The notes below the pieces were generated by a model. The model did no database searches and was not told where the DNA came from. It saw only the letters and a program-made list of their open reading frames with translations. 64,000 bases of DNA from Enterococcus larvae (GTDB lineage: Bacteria; Bacillota; Bacilli; Lactobacillales; Enterococcaceae): positions 744,001 to 808,000 of the forward strand of contig NZ_JAEDXU010000001.1 of NCBI RefSeq assembly GCF_017830045.1. The letters run 5' to 3'. This document shows positions 1 to 8,699 of the stretch, piece by piece. How positions within the stretch are numbered: the stretch's first letter is position 1; the number at the start of each line of letters is the position of its first letter. The position numbers and the translations under genes are program-made.

Positions 1-107
1 TGAATGTTTTTTCTTTTCATCACTGCATAATATAAAGCATTATAGCTTGGGCATTCCGTCAGTTTCTTTTTATAAAGAACAAGGACAATCACCAGAGTAT
101 GGTCCAT
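1..107 (-). CDS. Glycosyltransferase, N-terminal fragment (cut by window edge)
   Basis: An open frame starts at ATG 107 and runs off the left edge without a stop for 35 codons. The N-terminus (VIVLVLYKKKLTECPSYNAL) resembles the first beta strand and the loop after it in family 2 glycosyltransferases of the rhamnosyltransferase type. The ATG overlaps the stop of the upstream glycosyltransferase by one base, and GGAGG sits 8 nt before it, so the two genes are probably translationally coupled. The position after a TagO/EpaA-like gene suggests the second transferase of an Epa-type surface rhamnopolysaccharide locus (EpaC position). Only the N-terminus is visible, so its sugar specificity cannot be judged. 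Confidence 0.6.
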   Translation of the reverse strand, partial: MDHTLVIVLVLYKKKLTECPSYNALYYAVMKRKNI

Positions 108-889
108 CAGAAAAACCTCCAGCCCCATTTATTGAAAAATTTGTACATCGACTGCATAAATATTTTAAATGAAGAAAAGCTTTTATGTGCAGCCTTTTCG
201 TAAATATGCGTGACAGGTTCAAATGGTGTATAAAGAATCTTGAAGCCGGCTTGACCAAATCGTAAACACAGATCATTATCCTCAAAATACATGAAAAAGC
301 GTTCATCAAAACCGCCGATATTGTTATATTTTTCCACATCTATCAGCATGAAACAGCCTGAACCCATCTTAATAAAGCTAGTTTGATCATCAGATAAATC
401 TCTGCACTCATAGTAACTCAATCGTTTATTGAACAGCTTCTTAACAAATCCAAATGGGACAAAGCGCAGCATATAATCAAAGACATCCAGCTTCTGTCTT
501 ACTAAATACTGCGTTGTTCCATCTGTATTCAAGACCTTAGGACAGACAACCGCCAGCTCATCATCGGCTTTGATTCTCTCCAACATATTGTCTAAATGTT
601 CTTTAGTCACAAGAACGTCTGGATTAAAAACAATGCCGTATTTTGTCGTTAGTTGACGGAAGATCTCATTGTGCCCGAATCCGAACCCTTTATTTTCGTT
701 ACACTGATGTAAAATAATAAATGGTTCATATGTTTTCAGCTTAGCTATGTAGTCATCATCGGAATGATTATCAAAAATATGAATCTCATATTCTGAAGAA
801 TCGCCCAACTCTTCTTTAAGATTGTCCAGCACTCTGAATATATGTCTGCTGTTATATGTCACGATGGAAATTGCTGTCTTCTCATTCAT
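107..889 (-). CDS. Family 2 glycosyltransferase, rhamnosyltransferase-like (EpaB-type)
   Basis: This 260-residue protein has a GT-A fold N-terminus (AISIVTYNSRH), an acidic nucleotide-binding segment (IFDNHSDDD, about residues 39-47) and a second acidic site (VFNPDVL). FDERFFMYFEDNDLC matches the catalytic region of dTDP-rhamnosyltransferases. There is no transmembrane segment, so it is probably a cytoplasmic enzyme acting on undecaprenyl-linked acceptors at the membrane. Length and position after a TagO-like gene fit EpaB of enterococci, which adds rhamnose in surface polysaccharide synthesis. The rhamnose specificity is inferred from family and context. It is the upstream partner of a second glycosyltransferase whose start overlaps its stop. 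Confidence 0.75.
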   Translation of the reverse strand: MNEKTAISIVTYNSRHIFRVLDNLKEELGDSSEYEIHIFDNHSDDDYIAKLKTYEPFIILHQCNENKGFGFGHNEIFRQLTTKYGIVFNPDVLVTKEHLDNMLERIKADDELAVVCPKVLNTDGTTQYLVRQKLDVFDYMLRFVPFGFVKKLFNKRLSYYECRDLSDDQTSFIKMGSGCFMLIDVEKYNNIGGFDERFFMYFEDNDLCLRFGQAGFKILYTPFEPVTHIYEKAAHKSFSSFKIFMQSMYKFFNKWGWRFF

Positions 890-1445
890 TCGTTCAATAA
901 GCTCCTCATATATAAATCCTGTTAAGAAAATGAATTTATAATTATTATTCCTTTATTTATGCTCGGACAACGGTCACTAACTCATAGAGATGGATCAAAT
1001 ATTTTTACAAATAGTCATCTTGATCACCAGATACTTCTCAGCCAATGGCTTTTCCAACCATATGGAAGGGATCGTTTCTCATGTCGAGAAAATTTTAACT
1101 GATTCTATGCAGCATACGTTCAATTGTTAAGAATATACTAAAAATCCACCGGTAACTCAATACAATCTGAAATCAATCCTGACTTTGCCTTTTGATATCT
1201 GCACCTGTTGCTTTCTGTAAGGCACGCGCCATACTATTGTTTATACCCAACACTATGATGCTCGAAAGGCTCATGCTATTCCCTCATTGAACAAATCAAT
1301 CATTGCTCCAATAGTTTTCTTGATCACTGTATAACTAAATCAAAATAAACATCGAGACAGAAGTGGCTCTCCGGGAGCTGAACACTTCTGTCTCGACCTC
1401 GCTTCTGCCATACAAAGTATATCATAGACACTGATTTTCCAAAAA
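890..1445. other. Gene-free interval, possibly decayed coding DNA
   Basis: This 556-base stretch has no full-length gene. A hairpin at 1353-1395 lies near its right end. On the minus strand around 1175-1275 a short frame reads SMARALQKATGADI, which recalls the helix after the FMN loop of flavodoxins, but it is interrupted. On the plus strand ATG 990 opens a frame of about 46 codons with no convincing ribosome binding site. I read the interval as degraded sequence between tagO and the glycosyltransferases, without assigning a function. Confidence 0.3.
1353..1395 (-). terminator. Stem-loop downstream of tagO
   Basis: A perfect 13-bp inverted repeat (CGAGACAGAAGTG / CACTTCTGTCTCG) with a 17-nt loop lies 50 bp after the stop of the tagO-like gene. 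The following T-run is weak. The arm sequence is shared with the ends of the 170-bp repeats elsewhere in the window, so it may be a short member of that element family acting as a terminator. Confidence 0.5.
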
Positions 1446-2588
1446 TCAGCGCTTCTTTTTCTTTGAATGCTTTCCAGCATGCTTATCCAATTCCTGTTGC
1501 CGAAATTCCTTATTTCCAAATACTCGCAGGATGTACATCAACGGCTGATGATTTTCACCAACCAGTCCAATCAATTCTATAAACAGCTCAAGTCCAATCA
1601 AGCTGAAAACTATCAATAGGATAGACGCCAGTTGACTAGCATAGCTGAATAACAATGCAACAAATGAAAATACAAGAGCTAAACCATAAATCGTCATCAC
1701 TGCACCCTTGTGACTAAATCCGAGTGAAAGCAAACGATGATGCAAATGCATTTTATCGGCTGAAGAAATTGGTCGCTTGTTCATTAATCGTCGAATGATC
1801 GCATAGACGGTATCAGTGATTGGTACGCCCAAAATAATCAATGGTGTTATCACTGAAATGAAGGTTGCATTTTTCAAACCTTGTAAGGACATGACCGCAA
1901 TCATAAACCCTAAAAACAAAGCTCCTGTATCTCCAAGAAAAATCTTGGCAGGATAAAAATTATAAGGAAAGAAACCGATGATACTTGCAACTAAAATGAA
2001 AATTACGATTGGAACGTAAATTGTTTTCGCATGTAAAAAGAAGTATCCGACGATCCCAATCGTTGTCAAACTAATGATTGAAACACCTGAAGCTAGTCCA
2101 TCTAAGCCATCGATCAGGTTGATGGCATTGGTTATGGCAACAATCCAAAAAATCGTTAACGGCAAACTAAACCAACGCAAATCAATCTGGTTGAAGAAAG
2201 GCAGCGTAACAAAATCGATTCGAATATCTGCGACAAAGTATATGACTAACGATGCTAAAATAATGCCCAAGGTCTTTTTCGATGGAGAAAGCTCCCAAAT
2301 ATCATCGATCAATCCAGTAGCCACAACAATACCGCTTGCCAGCAAAATAGGTCCGATATATTCGAATGGAATGACTGATTGAAATAGGAAGAGACAGGAA
2401 AAACTAAATGAAAAATATATAGCCAACCCACCTGCAGTCGGCATGATCTTCTTATTTATTCTTCGTTCTCCTGGCGCATCATAGGCACCGATTCGAAAAG
2501 CCAGCAGCTTGACGATTGGAGTAATGATCAAAGAAATCATGAATGTCAGCAAAAGCCGCAGCATGACCTCATAAATAAACATAGACAT
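1446..2588 (-). CDS. tagO: Undecaprenyl-phosphate GlcNAc-1-phosphate transferase, TagO/EpaA-like
   Basis: This 380-residue polytopic membrane protein belongs to the MraY/WecA/TagO family. It transfers GlcNAc-1-phosphate from UDP-GlcNAc to undecaprenyl phosphate, the first lipid-linked step of wall teichoic acid or rhamnopolysaccharide synthesis. Family motifs are present: LIDDIWEL (about 93-100) with the metal-binding aspartates, NAINLIDGLDGLASG (154-168), KIFLGDTGALFLG (215-227) and the HLHHR motif (281-285) that separates this branch from MraY. About ten hydrophobic segments alternate with these loops, and the tail is basic. With glycosyltransferases downstream it corresponds to EpaA of enterococci. 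The start has a weak TAGGG ribosome site 7 nt upstream. Confidence 0.88.
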   Translation of the reverse strand: MSMFIYEVMLRLLLTFMISLIITPIVKLLAFRIGAYDAPGERRINKKIMPTAGGLAIYFSFSFSCLFLFQSVIPFEYIGPILLASGIVVATGLIDDIWELSPSKKTLGIILASLVIYFVADIRIDFVTLPFFNQIDLRWFSLPLTIFWIVAITNAINLIDGLDGLASGVSIISLTTIGIVGYFFLHAKTIYVPIVIFILVASIIGFFPYNFYPAKIFLGDTGALFLGFMIAVMSLQGLKNATFISVITPLIILGVPITDTVYAIIRRLMNKRPISSADKMHLHHRLLSLGFSHKGAVMTIYGLALVFSFVALLFSYASQLASILLIVFSLIGLELFIELIGLVGENHQPLMYILRVFGNKEFRQQELDKHAGKHSKKKKR

Positions 2589-2668
2589 AAAAAAGCCCTA
2601 CTTTCTTAAGGTTCATCGTATATTATACAGAATCAGTCCTGATTTACAAGCTCTATCCAGAGAAGAAG

Positions 2669-2711
2669 CAGGAAACCGACCCGAGAATTCGCCTCGATCT
2701 GTCGGTTCCCT
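2669..2711 (-). terminator. Hairpin after the yihY-like gene
   Basis: Just past the stop at 2726, GGAACCGAC and GTCGGTTTCC can pair with one bulge, and an inner GAG/CTC helix caps the loop. There is no clear T-run, so it may be a terminator or an RNA-stabilising hairpin. Confidence 0.35.
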
Positions 2712-2725
2712 ACAGACTAAAATAG

Positions 2726-3634
2726 TTATTTTTTTACTCTGTTTTTCATTCGTTGAATAGCTTGACGGAACATTCCTTGACGGTCTTCTATTTGCCCGTG
2801 TGATAAATAATCCTCCAAAACAGCATTGATGATTCCACCAAGAACGATGATCGTCGAAGCAAAATTCAGCCACAGCATCAAGACAATGAAACTCCCAATA
2901 ATCTGATAGCCGGAAACTCTGGAACTGAAATAACTAATATAAATACCAAAAACTTGAGACAACAGCAGCCAGCCTACAGTTGCAAATATCGCTCCTGGAA
3001 AAACAGAGCGGCTTTTCAGTTTCACATTGGGAACAACAAAATAAATCAAGCTTAATGCCAGAAAAAGACCTAACGCCGTTACCGGCCACTTCAAGGTTTC
3101 AAAGGTCGTCACGAAATCGGTTGGAATGTGAATCTTTGTCTCTACCAGATCCAAGATATTCTGACCAAGCCCCAAAATTAGAACTACGCCAACAAGAGCA
3201 ATCAAGAAAAGAATGATTACAAACAAAGAAATCAAGCGTACTATAATAAAATTCGGTCGCTGATCCACACCAAAAGCTTTATTCATCGCTGTCTGAAGAG
3301 CATTGATACTTTGGCTGGCACTCCAAAGCGTCGCTAACGCTGAAACAGACAGCAGCCCGCCGGAGCGTTGTGTCAGCATTGATTTGATTGCAGGCTCAAG
3401 ATCCTTAAATATAGTTTCAGGAATGATTTCTGCAACATAGGGTAGTACATTATTCGGATTGATTTGCAGGTACGGTAAAAGATTGCCGACAGCAATCAAT
3501 AGCGGAAACAAAGACAACAATAAATAATATGCTACAACTACTGAAGTGTTTCCTATTTCAGAATCGACCATTCGGTCCTGTGTTGTTTGAATAAATCGAG
3601 TAAGCTTTTGATTATTTTTCAATTTATCCAACAT
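2726..3634 (-). CDS. YihY/UPF0761 family membrane protein
   Basis: This 302-residue inner-membrane protein is of the YihY (formerly 'ribonuclease BN') family. The N-terminal amphipathic segment is followed by about six membrane helices. The family signature is recognisable in SEIGNTSVVVAYYLLLSLFP (about 36-55) and in LWSASQSINALQTAMNKAF. The biochemical role is unsettled and the RNase BN label was an early misassignment. An in-frame start at 3730 exists, but ATG 3634 has GGGGAG at proper spacing and removes 32 residues unlike the family. In enterococci this gene commonly lies between map and epaA, as here. Confidence 0.8.
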   Translation of the reverse strand: MLDKLKNNQKLTRFIQTTQDRMVDSEIGNTSVVVAYYLLLSLFPLLIAVGNLLPYLQINPNNVLPYVAEIIPETIFKDLEPAIKSMLTQRSGGLLSVSALATLWSASQSINALQTAMNKAFGVDQRPNFIIVRLISLFVIILFLIALVGVVLILGLGQNILDLVETKIHIPTDFVTTFETLKWPVTALGLFLALSLIYFVVPNVKLKSRSVFPGAIFATVGWLLLSQVFGIYISYFSSRVSGYQIIGSFIVLMLWLNFASTIIVLGGIINAVLEDYLSHGQIEDRQGMFRQAIQRMKNRVKK

Positions 3635-3726
3635 CTCTATCTCCCCACTCTCTCTTCGCTTCAAAAAAACTGTCGAAAAATTGAGCGTGGAATAATAATC
3701 TACACGATATCTATCCCACCCTCTAA

Positions 3727-3806
3727 ACACGAATAAGCGGCGAACCCCAAGCTACACCTTCCTACTCCTTGGAGTATCCTGCTTTTAGCCCAGCCTCTTC
3801 TTTTTA
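3727..3806. repeat. Degenerate copy of the intergenic repeat
   Basis: The segment GAATAAGCGGCGA followed by GCTAC... and AGCCCAGCCTCTTCTTTTT aligns in order with GAATAAACGGCGAGTC, GTAGCTCC and CTCAGCCTCTTTTTT of the 170-bp elements at 30493 and 47350. The middle is lost. It looks like an eroded member of that family. Confidence 0.35.
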
Positions 3807-3960
3807 AATCCAATGAATAGCTAGAACAATCCTTTGTCTTCAATGGATTGTCCTATTCACTGTTATTCTTACTACTTATATATTTTGGTACAAAGCAAAA
3901 CAAGGTCAGAACCTTTCAGCGTTGTGCTCTGCTTCTGTATCTAATTTTTTTCGGATAGTC

Positions 3961-4731
3961 TTAATACGTCAACTCTTCTCCTTGAGAAGTCAGGATTTTC
4001 GGACCGTCTTTAGTAATTGCCAAGGTGTGTTCAAACTGACAGCTTAACCCGCCATCCTGTGTGTAGGCAGTCCAGCCGTTAGGGTCCATCTTCATTCGCC
4101 ATGTCCCAGTATTTACCATCGGTTCGATCGTAATCACCATACCTTCTTTCAAACGCAGTCCTTTACCAGCTTCTCCATAGTGAGGAACAGATGGACTTTC
4201 ATGAATAGTCGGGCCAATGCCATGGCCAACAAAATCCCGAACAACAGATAGATTTTCTCCCTCAACATAAGTTTGGATTGCATGACCGATATCGCCGATT
4301 CGGTTGCCCACCTGCGCCTGTTCGATCCCTATGTAAAGAGCTTTTTTCGTTACTTCCATCAGGTGATCCAATTCCGGAGTTGATTCGCCGACAACATAAG
4401 ACCAGCAAGAATCCGACATTGCTCCCTTCAAATCAATACACATATCTACCTTAATCAAATCACCGCTCTTCAAAGGCTTCTTCCTAGGAAAGCCATGGCA
4501 AATTTCGTCATTGATACTACAACAAGTTGCATACTTATAGCCTTCATAACCAATCTGTGCAGCGATACCACCATTTTTTTCAATAAAATCTTTTACAAAT
4601 ACTTCAATATCCCAACTGGAAATTCCAGGCTTGATAAATGTTCTTAAGTGACGATGGACATCTGCCAGTAATTCTCCAGATTCATCCATCATTTCAATTT
4701 CTCTAGCTGATTTTAATGTGATCATGTTCAA
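3961..4731 (-). CDS. map: Methionine aminopeptidase, type I
   Basis: This 256-residue enzyme removes the initiator methionine from nascent proteins in the cytoplasm. The pita-bread metallopeptidase motifs are present: GYKYATCCSINDEICHGFP with the substrate-pocket histidine, DLIKVDMCIDLKGAMSDSCWSY with two metal-binding aspartates, FVGHGIGPTIHESP with the metal histidine, and ITIEPMVNTG plus CQFEHTLAIT with the glutamates. TTG 4731 lies 8 nt after AGGAG. An in-frame ATG at 4725 is 13-14 nt away, so the TTG start is slightly preferred. The insert relative to E. coli Map places it in the longer subclass common in lactic bacteria. Confidence 0.93.
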   Translation of the reverse strand: MNMITLKSAREIEMMDESGELLADVHRHLRTFIKPGISSWDIEVFVKDFIEKNGGIAAQIGYEGYKYATCCSINDEICHGFPRKKPLKSGDLIKVDMCIDLKGAMSDSCWSYVVGESTPELDHLMEVTKKALYIGIEQAQVGNRIGDIGHAIQTYVEGENLSVVRDFVGHGIGPTIHESPSVPHYGEAGKGLRLKEGMVITIEPMVNTGTWRMKMDPNGWTAYTQDGGLSCQFEHTLAITKDGPKILTSQGEELTY

Positions 4732-4908
4732 TCATCGACTCCTATTTCATAAATAATCTATATCATGTGTAAGTTTAGCATAAAAACAAGAAATAAGTGA
4801 ACTTTATGATGAAATTGTCGGAATTAATTTGTAACAGTTTTGTAAAAAAGAATAAAGGATTTTTTAACGTTTTTATGGTACCATTTTAAGGATTGGAGGA
4901 GTTTAGCG

Positions 4909-6951
4909 TTGCATATAATATTAACTGTAGTACTTGCATTTTTACTGGTATTTACTACTATTTTACTATTTAGAAAATTATTGTTTGAGGAAAAGAAAAC
5001 ATCCAGTTGGATTTTAAAGACATTGGATAATACTTTCATTATCTGGAGTACTTCATTGTTTTTTTATTCAGTTGTTTTTGGTAAGACCACGGCCTTTATT
5101 TCTTCACTGAGCCGCTCCTTTTACCTTCTGCTGAATTTGTTTCTTGCTGTTGCATTTTTGTTAGTGATTGCTTATGTTCAATCCGATAAAATAAAAATGC
5201 CGGTAACTGTTAAAAAGAAAGAAAACAGAAGTATTTCAAAAGCTGCAAAATTCCTAATCGGCTTTTATGCTGCCATTATTTTTGTGTCACTGCTGCTCTA
5301 CACAAGTAGTGCCTGGCTGATAGATACCTTCGGACCGGTCAACATCGACCAATTACTTTATAGTATGCAGAACCTCTCAGGAACCAATACAGATCAAGTC
5401 TTTACATTCATTGATAAGCCTTTGATCATATCAGCTGTCATTACTTATTTATTTGTTCGTTTAGTTCAATTCTTCTCAAGTTATTCCTTGAAGTTCGGGA
5501 GTGGAAAAAGAGAAGCAAAACAAAAGTCAAAAGCAATCACAAGATTTCTTTTACCGTTTGCTGTTTTTACTACATTTACAGCGTCCGTCTTATTAAGTGT
5601 CAATAATGTTGGTTTTGCTCAAATCAAGCTTTATTTTGAAAAGTCTTCTCTATTTGAACGAGAGTACATCGATACAAAAGAAGCTGAACTGACTTTTCCA
5701 GAGCAAAAGCGTAACCTGATTTATATTTTCGCTGAATCTATGGAAGCAAGCTATACCAGTGTCGAGCTTGGCGGAAATCAGGAGCACAATTTACTTCAAG
5801 AGCTGACAGATCTGCTTGACGAGGGAGCTATCAACTTTTCCAACACAGATAAAGTCGGTGGAGCACAGCAAGTGCCGGGAACAGACTATACAGCTGCTGG
5901 AATCGTTTCTCAGACATCCGGTATCCCTTTGAAGGCTCCTACCTCTAATAGAAACAACTTTGGAGATCAAGATTCTTACAGTGATGGTGAAGCATTTCTT
6001 CCGGGGATTACTTCTTTAGGAGAATTGCTAGGTGCCCAAGGCTACAACCAATCCTTCGTTATGGGTTCCAATGCCAGCTTTGGCGGTCGTAGAACCTACC
6101 TTGAGCAACATGGGGATTATGATATTCTTGATGTTGGAAAAGCTGTAGAGTTAGGGTTGATTCCTTCCGGCTATGTTCAATGGTGGGGCTATGAAGATGA
6201 GAAACTTTTTCAATATGCACAAGATGAGGCAACCAGACTTTACGAAGAAGGGGAACCTTTTAATCTGACCATGCTGACTGCAGATACTCATTTCCCTGAT
6301 GGCTATCTAGCTGATAAACCTACACCTTATGATAATCAATATGCAAATGTTGTTGCGTATTCAAGCAAACAGATTGCGGATTTTATCAAATGGTGCAGCA
6401 CACAGCCATTCTACGAAAATACAACAATTATTGTTACTGGAGATCATCTAACAATGGATCAGAAATTCATTGATGAGTACCTTCAAGATTATGATCGGAC
6501 GATTTTCAACCTGTTCATTAATTCACCGATCGATCCGGATTCAGAAAGAGTCAAGAATAGACAATTTACAAGTATGGATCTTTTCCCAACAACATTAGCT
6601 AGTTTGAATGTTACAATTGCTGGTGAACGATTAGGTCTTGGAACAAATCTTTTCTCCAATAGAAAAACAATCGTTGAAAACAGTACATTAGAAGATATTC
6701 AAAACCAGCTTTCTCAACAATCTGATTTTTATAATGAGCACATCTTGAAATTCGATCCAGATAATTATAAATCTCAAAAAGAAGAGGAAAACTCAACAAC
6801 TTCAAGTACCACTAAAGCACTTGAAGAAACGGTTGATAGTGTAACTTCAGTAGATGGAGTTGAAGCAAACACTCCAGCAGTCGAGGGTGAACCTACTCCG
6901 GAAGTACCTGCTGAAGAAAATGTCGGTGTAGTCGACGCAGTGATTCAATAA
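4909..6951 (+). CDS. Membrane-anchored phosphoglycerol transferase (MdoB/OpgB-like, LtaS superfamily)
   Basis: This 680-residue protein has about five or six membrane helices in its first 235 residues, then an extracellular sulfatase-fold domain (about 265-600). FAESMEAS supplies a likely metal-binding glutamate (275), GTDYTAAGIV the catalytic threonine (328), LTADTHFPDG and VTGDHL further metal ligands. The spacing resembles E. coli phosphoglycerol transferase I (MdoB) and the GacH-type enzymes more than LtaS itself. It probably moves glycerol phosphate from phosphatidylglycerol to a surface glycan, perhaps the polysaccharide made by the neighbouring locus, but the acceptor is inferred. The last 55 residues are Thr/Glu-rich low complexity. 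The start is TTG with GGAGG 9 nt upstream. Confidence 0.8.
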   Translation: MHIILTVVLAFLLVFTTILLFRKLLFEEKKTSSWILKTLDNTFIIWSTSLFFYSVVFGKTTAFISSLSRSFYLLLNLFLAVAFLLVIAYVQSDKIKMPVTVKKKENRSISKAAKFLIGFYAAIIFVSLLLYTSSAWLIDTFGPVNIDQLLYSMQNLSGTNTDQVFTFIDKPLIISAVITYLFVRLVQFFSSYSLKFGSGKREAKQKSKAITRFLLPFAVFTTFTASVLLSVNNVGFAQIKLYFEKSSLFEREYIDTKEAELTFPEQKRNLIYIFAESMEASYTSVELGGNQEHNLLQELTDLLDEGAINFSNTDKVGGAQQVPGTDYTAAGIVSQTSGIPLKAPTSNRNNFGDQDSYSDGEAFLPGITSLGELLGAQGYNQSFVMGSNASFGGRRTYLEQHGDYDILDVGKAVELGLIPSGYVQWWGYEDEKLFQYAQDEATRLYEEGEPFNLTMLTADTHFPDGYLADKPTPYDNQYANVVAYSSKQIADFIKWCSTQPFYENTTIIVTGDHLTMDQKFIDEYLQDYDRTIFNLFINSPIDPDSERVKNRQFTSMDLFPTTLASLNVTIAGERLGLGTNLFSNRKTIVENSTLEDIQNQLSQQSDFYNEHILKFDPDNYKSQKEEENSTTSSTTKALEETVDSVTSVDGVEANTPAVEGEPTPEVPAEENVGVVDAVIQ

Positions 6952-6953
6952 TT

Positions 6954-6992
6954 AAAAACAGGGAGGTCATTTATTGGCTTTCCTGTTTTTTT
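6954..6992 (+). terminator. Rho-independent terminator
   Basis: AAAACAGG pairs with CCTGTTTT across a loop of about 18 nt, and the stem runs into seven T. It ends the phosphoglycerol transferase transcript. Confidence 0.8.
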
Positions 6993-7177
6993 GTAAAAGA
7001 GAATAATTATCTGTACATTGGAAAATGTCTCAGCCAAGCAGAATCATCTCGAACAACCGATTTATTACTTATTGTAAAATAAATACACCTACCTCGTAAG
7101 CCCAAAGAAACAGCGAATAATCAGGATTCACTCCCTCCTTCTTCTTGTTTCGTTACTCTAAACAGGAGTTTTTGCAA

Positions 7178-7207
7178 TTTACATCTTTAATGACTTTCTG
7201 TTATAAT
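7178..7207 (+). promoter_or_regulatory. Vegetative promoter for flavodoxin
   Basis: TTTACA (7178-7183) and a perfect TATAAT (7202-7207) are separated by 18 bp. The predicted start near 7214 leaves a short leader before the ribosome binding site. Confidence 0.6.
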
Positions 7208-7238
7208 CAACCTTGTACTAATTTTGAGGAGGAACAAA

Positions 7239-7682
7239 ATGACCTTAGCTAAAATTGTTTATGCAAGTATGACAGGAAATACAGAAGAAATTGCTGATAT
7301 CGTTGCAGAAGCATTTGAGAAATTAAATATTGAAGTAGAAATCGATGAGTGCACGCAAGTGGATGCTGAAGATTTTGCTGATGCAGATATTTGTGTTGTG
7401 GCTACTTATACTTATGGCGACGGCGAGCTGCCTGATGAAATCGTTGATTTTTATGAGGATTTACAGGAAGTAGATTTAAAAGGTAAAATTTACGGTGTTT
7501 GCGGCTCCGGCGATACTTTTTATGAAGAGTATTGTAAATCGATCGATGATTTTGACGCTGTCTTTGCAAAAATCGGTGCAACTAAAGGCGCTGAAAGCGT
7601 GAAAGTTGATTTAGCCGCTGAAGAAGAGGATATTCAAAACCTTGAAGCTTTCGCTAAAAAATTAGCAGAAGTAGCTTCTTAA
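7239..7682 (+). CDS. Flavodoxin
   Basis: This 147-residue acidic protein is a short-chain FMN flavodoxin used as a low-potential electron carrier. The phosphate-binding loop SMTGNTEEIAD (about 9-19) is canonical. TYTYGDGELPDE and CGSGDTFYEEYC are the two isoalloxazine-flanking loops. ATG 7239 follows GAGGAGGAACAAA with good spacing. The in-frame ATG at 7224 precedes the ribosome site and is rejected. It is monocistronic between its own promoter and a bidirectional terminator. Its electron partner is not visible here. Confidence 0.92.
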   Translation: MTLAKIVYASMTGNTEEIADIVAEAFEKLNIEVEIDECTQVDAEDFADADICVVATYTYGDGELPDEIVDFYEDLQEVDLKGKIYGVCGSGDTFYEEYCKSIDDFDAVFAKIGATKGAESVKVDLAAEEEDIQNLEAFAKKLAEVAS

Positions 7683-7712
7683 TCACTTTACCTATTTTTC
7701 TGTCACGATAAG

Positions 7713-7756
7713 AAAGACCGAACGATTCCCATTAAGGTATCATTCGGTCTTTTTTC
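7713..7756. terminator. Bidirectional terminator
   Basis: AGACCGAACGAT and ATCATTCGGTCT form a 12-bp stem with one mismatch, with A-rich and T-rich flanks. It can serve both the flavodoxin gene and the convergent TetR gene. Confidence 0.8.
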
Positions 7757-7769
7757 GTAGTTATCTAAT

Positions 7770-8339
7770 CTATCTAATATCTATTGGTCTTTCTCGCTCC
7801 ATGATCGTACGGATACTTTCCTTCATGATGTCCTCGATCTGTTCATCAGTAGGTGTGATGATACCAGATGTCATCAATGAACCAATTCCTGTCGCGACAA
7901 TCCATGTCCCCATATGTAAAGAATTGATTTGAACCTCATTAAGTGTTTTGTATTCAGAATCCTGCTTCACTGCATTAGAAAAGTAACCATAGGAGAATTC
8001 CTGCATTCTCTGTCCGCCGCCGTATTCTTCTAGATAAAGAGCTCGATACAGCTTGCTTTCATTTTTTGCAAAGTGAACGTAGTTTAAGGCTAAGTCCACA
8101 ATTAGATTTCCTGTATGCTCCACAGGAAACACTTCTGTAGATAGATAATGATGAATCTTATCAAATAGCGCTTCTTTTAAATCATCCATATTTTCAAATT
8201 CTAAATAAATTGGTTGAGTTGAACATTTCATTTTTGCTGCAATATTTCTGGCAGTAAACTTGGAAAAACCTTCAGTTGCTACTACTTCATAGGCAGCATT
8301 CAGTATTTGGTCTTTTGTGATCGTCTTTTTTCTTGCCAT
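7770..8339 (-). CDS. TetR/AcrR family transcriptional regulator
   Basis: This 189-residue protein has an N-terminal TetR helix-turn-helix: ILNAAYEVVATEGF (about 12-25), then FTARNIAAKMKCSTQPIYLEF (about 28-48) containing the recognition helix. The remaining 140 residues form the variable ligand-binding and dimer domain. It converges on flavodoxin and is divergent from the M29 aminopeptidase gene 360 bp away. Its own promoter carries an inverted repeat at 8400-8414, suggesting autorepression. The ligand and other targets are unknown. Confidence 0.88.
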   Translation of the reverse strand: MARKKTITKDQILNAAYEVVATEGFSKFTARNIAAKMKCSTQPIYLEFENMDDLKEALFDKIHHYLSTEVFPVEHTGNLIVDLALNYVHFAKNESKLYRALYLEEYGGGQRMQEFSYGYFSNAVKQDSEYKTLNEVQINSLHMGTWIVATGIGSLMTSGIITPTDEQIEDIMKESIRTIMERERPIDIR

Positions 8340-8397
8340 ATTCTCAATCCTCTCTACCTATTCTCTAACAAAGCTCCCTGATTCTACACCTAACGTT

Positions 8398-8425
8398 ATT
8401 GTAACACGATTACAGATTTCTGCAA
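8398..8425 (-). promoter_or_regulatory. tetR promoter with overlapping operator
   Basis: On the minus strand TTGCAG (8420-8425) and TACAAT (8398-8403) are 16 bp apart. The inverted repeat TGTAATCGTGTTACA (8400-8414) covers the -10 element and part of the spacer, the usual layout for autorepression by a TetR protein. The remaining divergent interval up to 8699 shows no other clear element. A TATACT at 8627-8632 might be a -10 box for the aminopeptidase gene but lacks a good -35. Confidence 0.55.
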
Positions 8426-8699
8426 AATTCTACTCTTGTTTTTTCATTATTTTATATTCCTTCTTTCTCATTTAGCACATGCGATGTTTCCTCTTTCAAT
8501 TCAATTGAGTTTGTTTTTTATCCATGTTATGATATTTTAGATTGGAGATAGAGATGACCCTAATACACGAAGAAATAAATTGATTTCAGCTGCAAAAACA
8601 GACAAATTTTTTTGATTTCTATGACGTATACTAGAGGCTGTTTTCTACTTCAGAATGCTGAATATTTTTTTAAACCACACTCAATAAGGAGGATGCTTT

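Noticed and set aside
990-1130. 46-codon plus-strand frame starting at ATG 990
   Set aside because: No convincing ribosome site and no recognisable protein pattern.
3635-3730. 32-residue N-terminal extension of the YihY-like protein
   Set aside because: ATG 3634 has a strong ribosome site; the extension is unlike the family.
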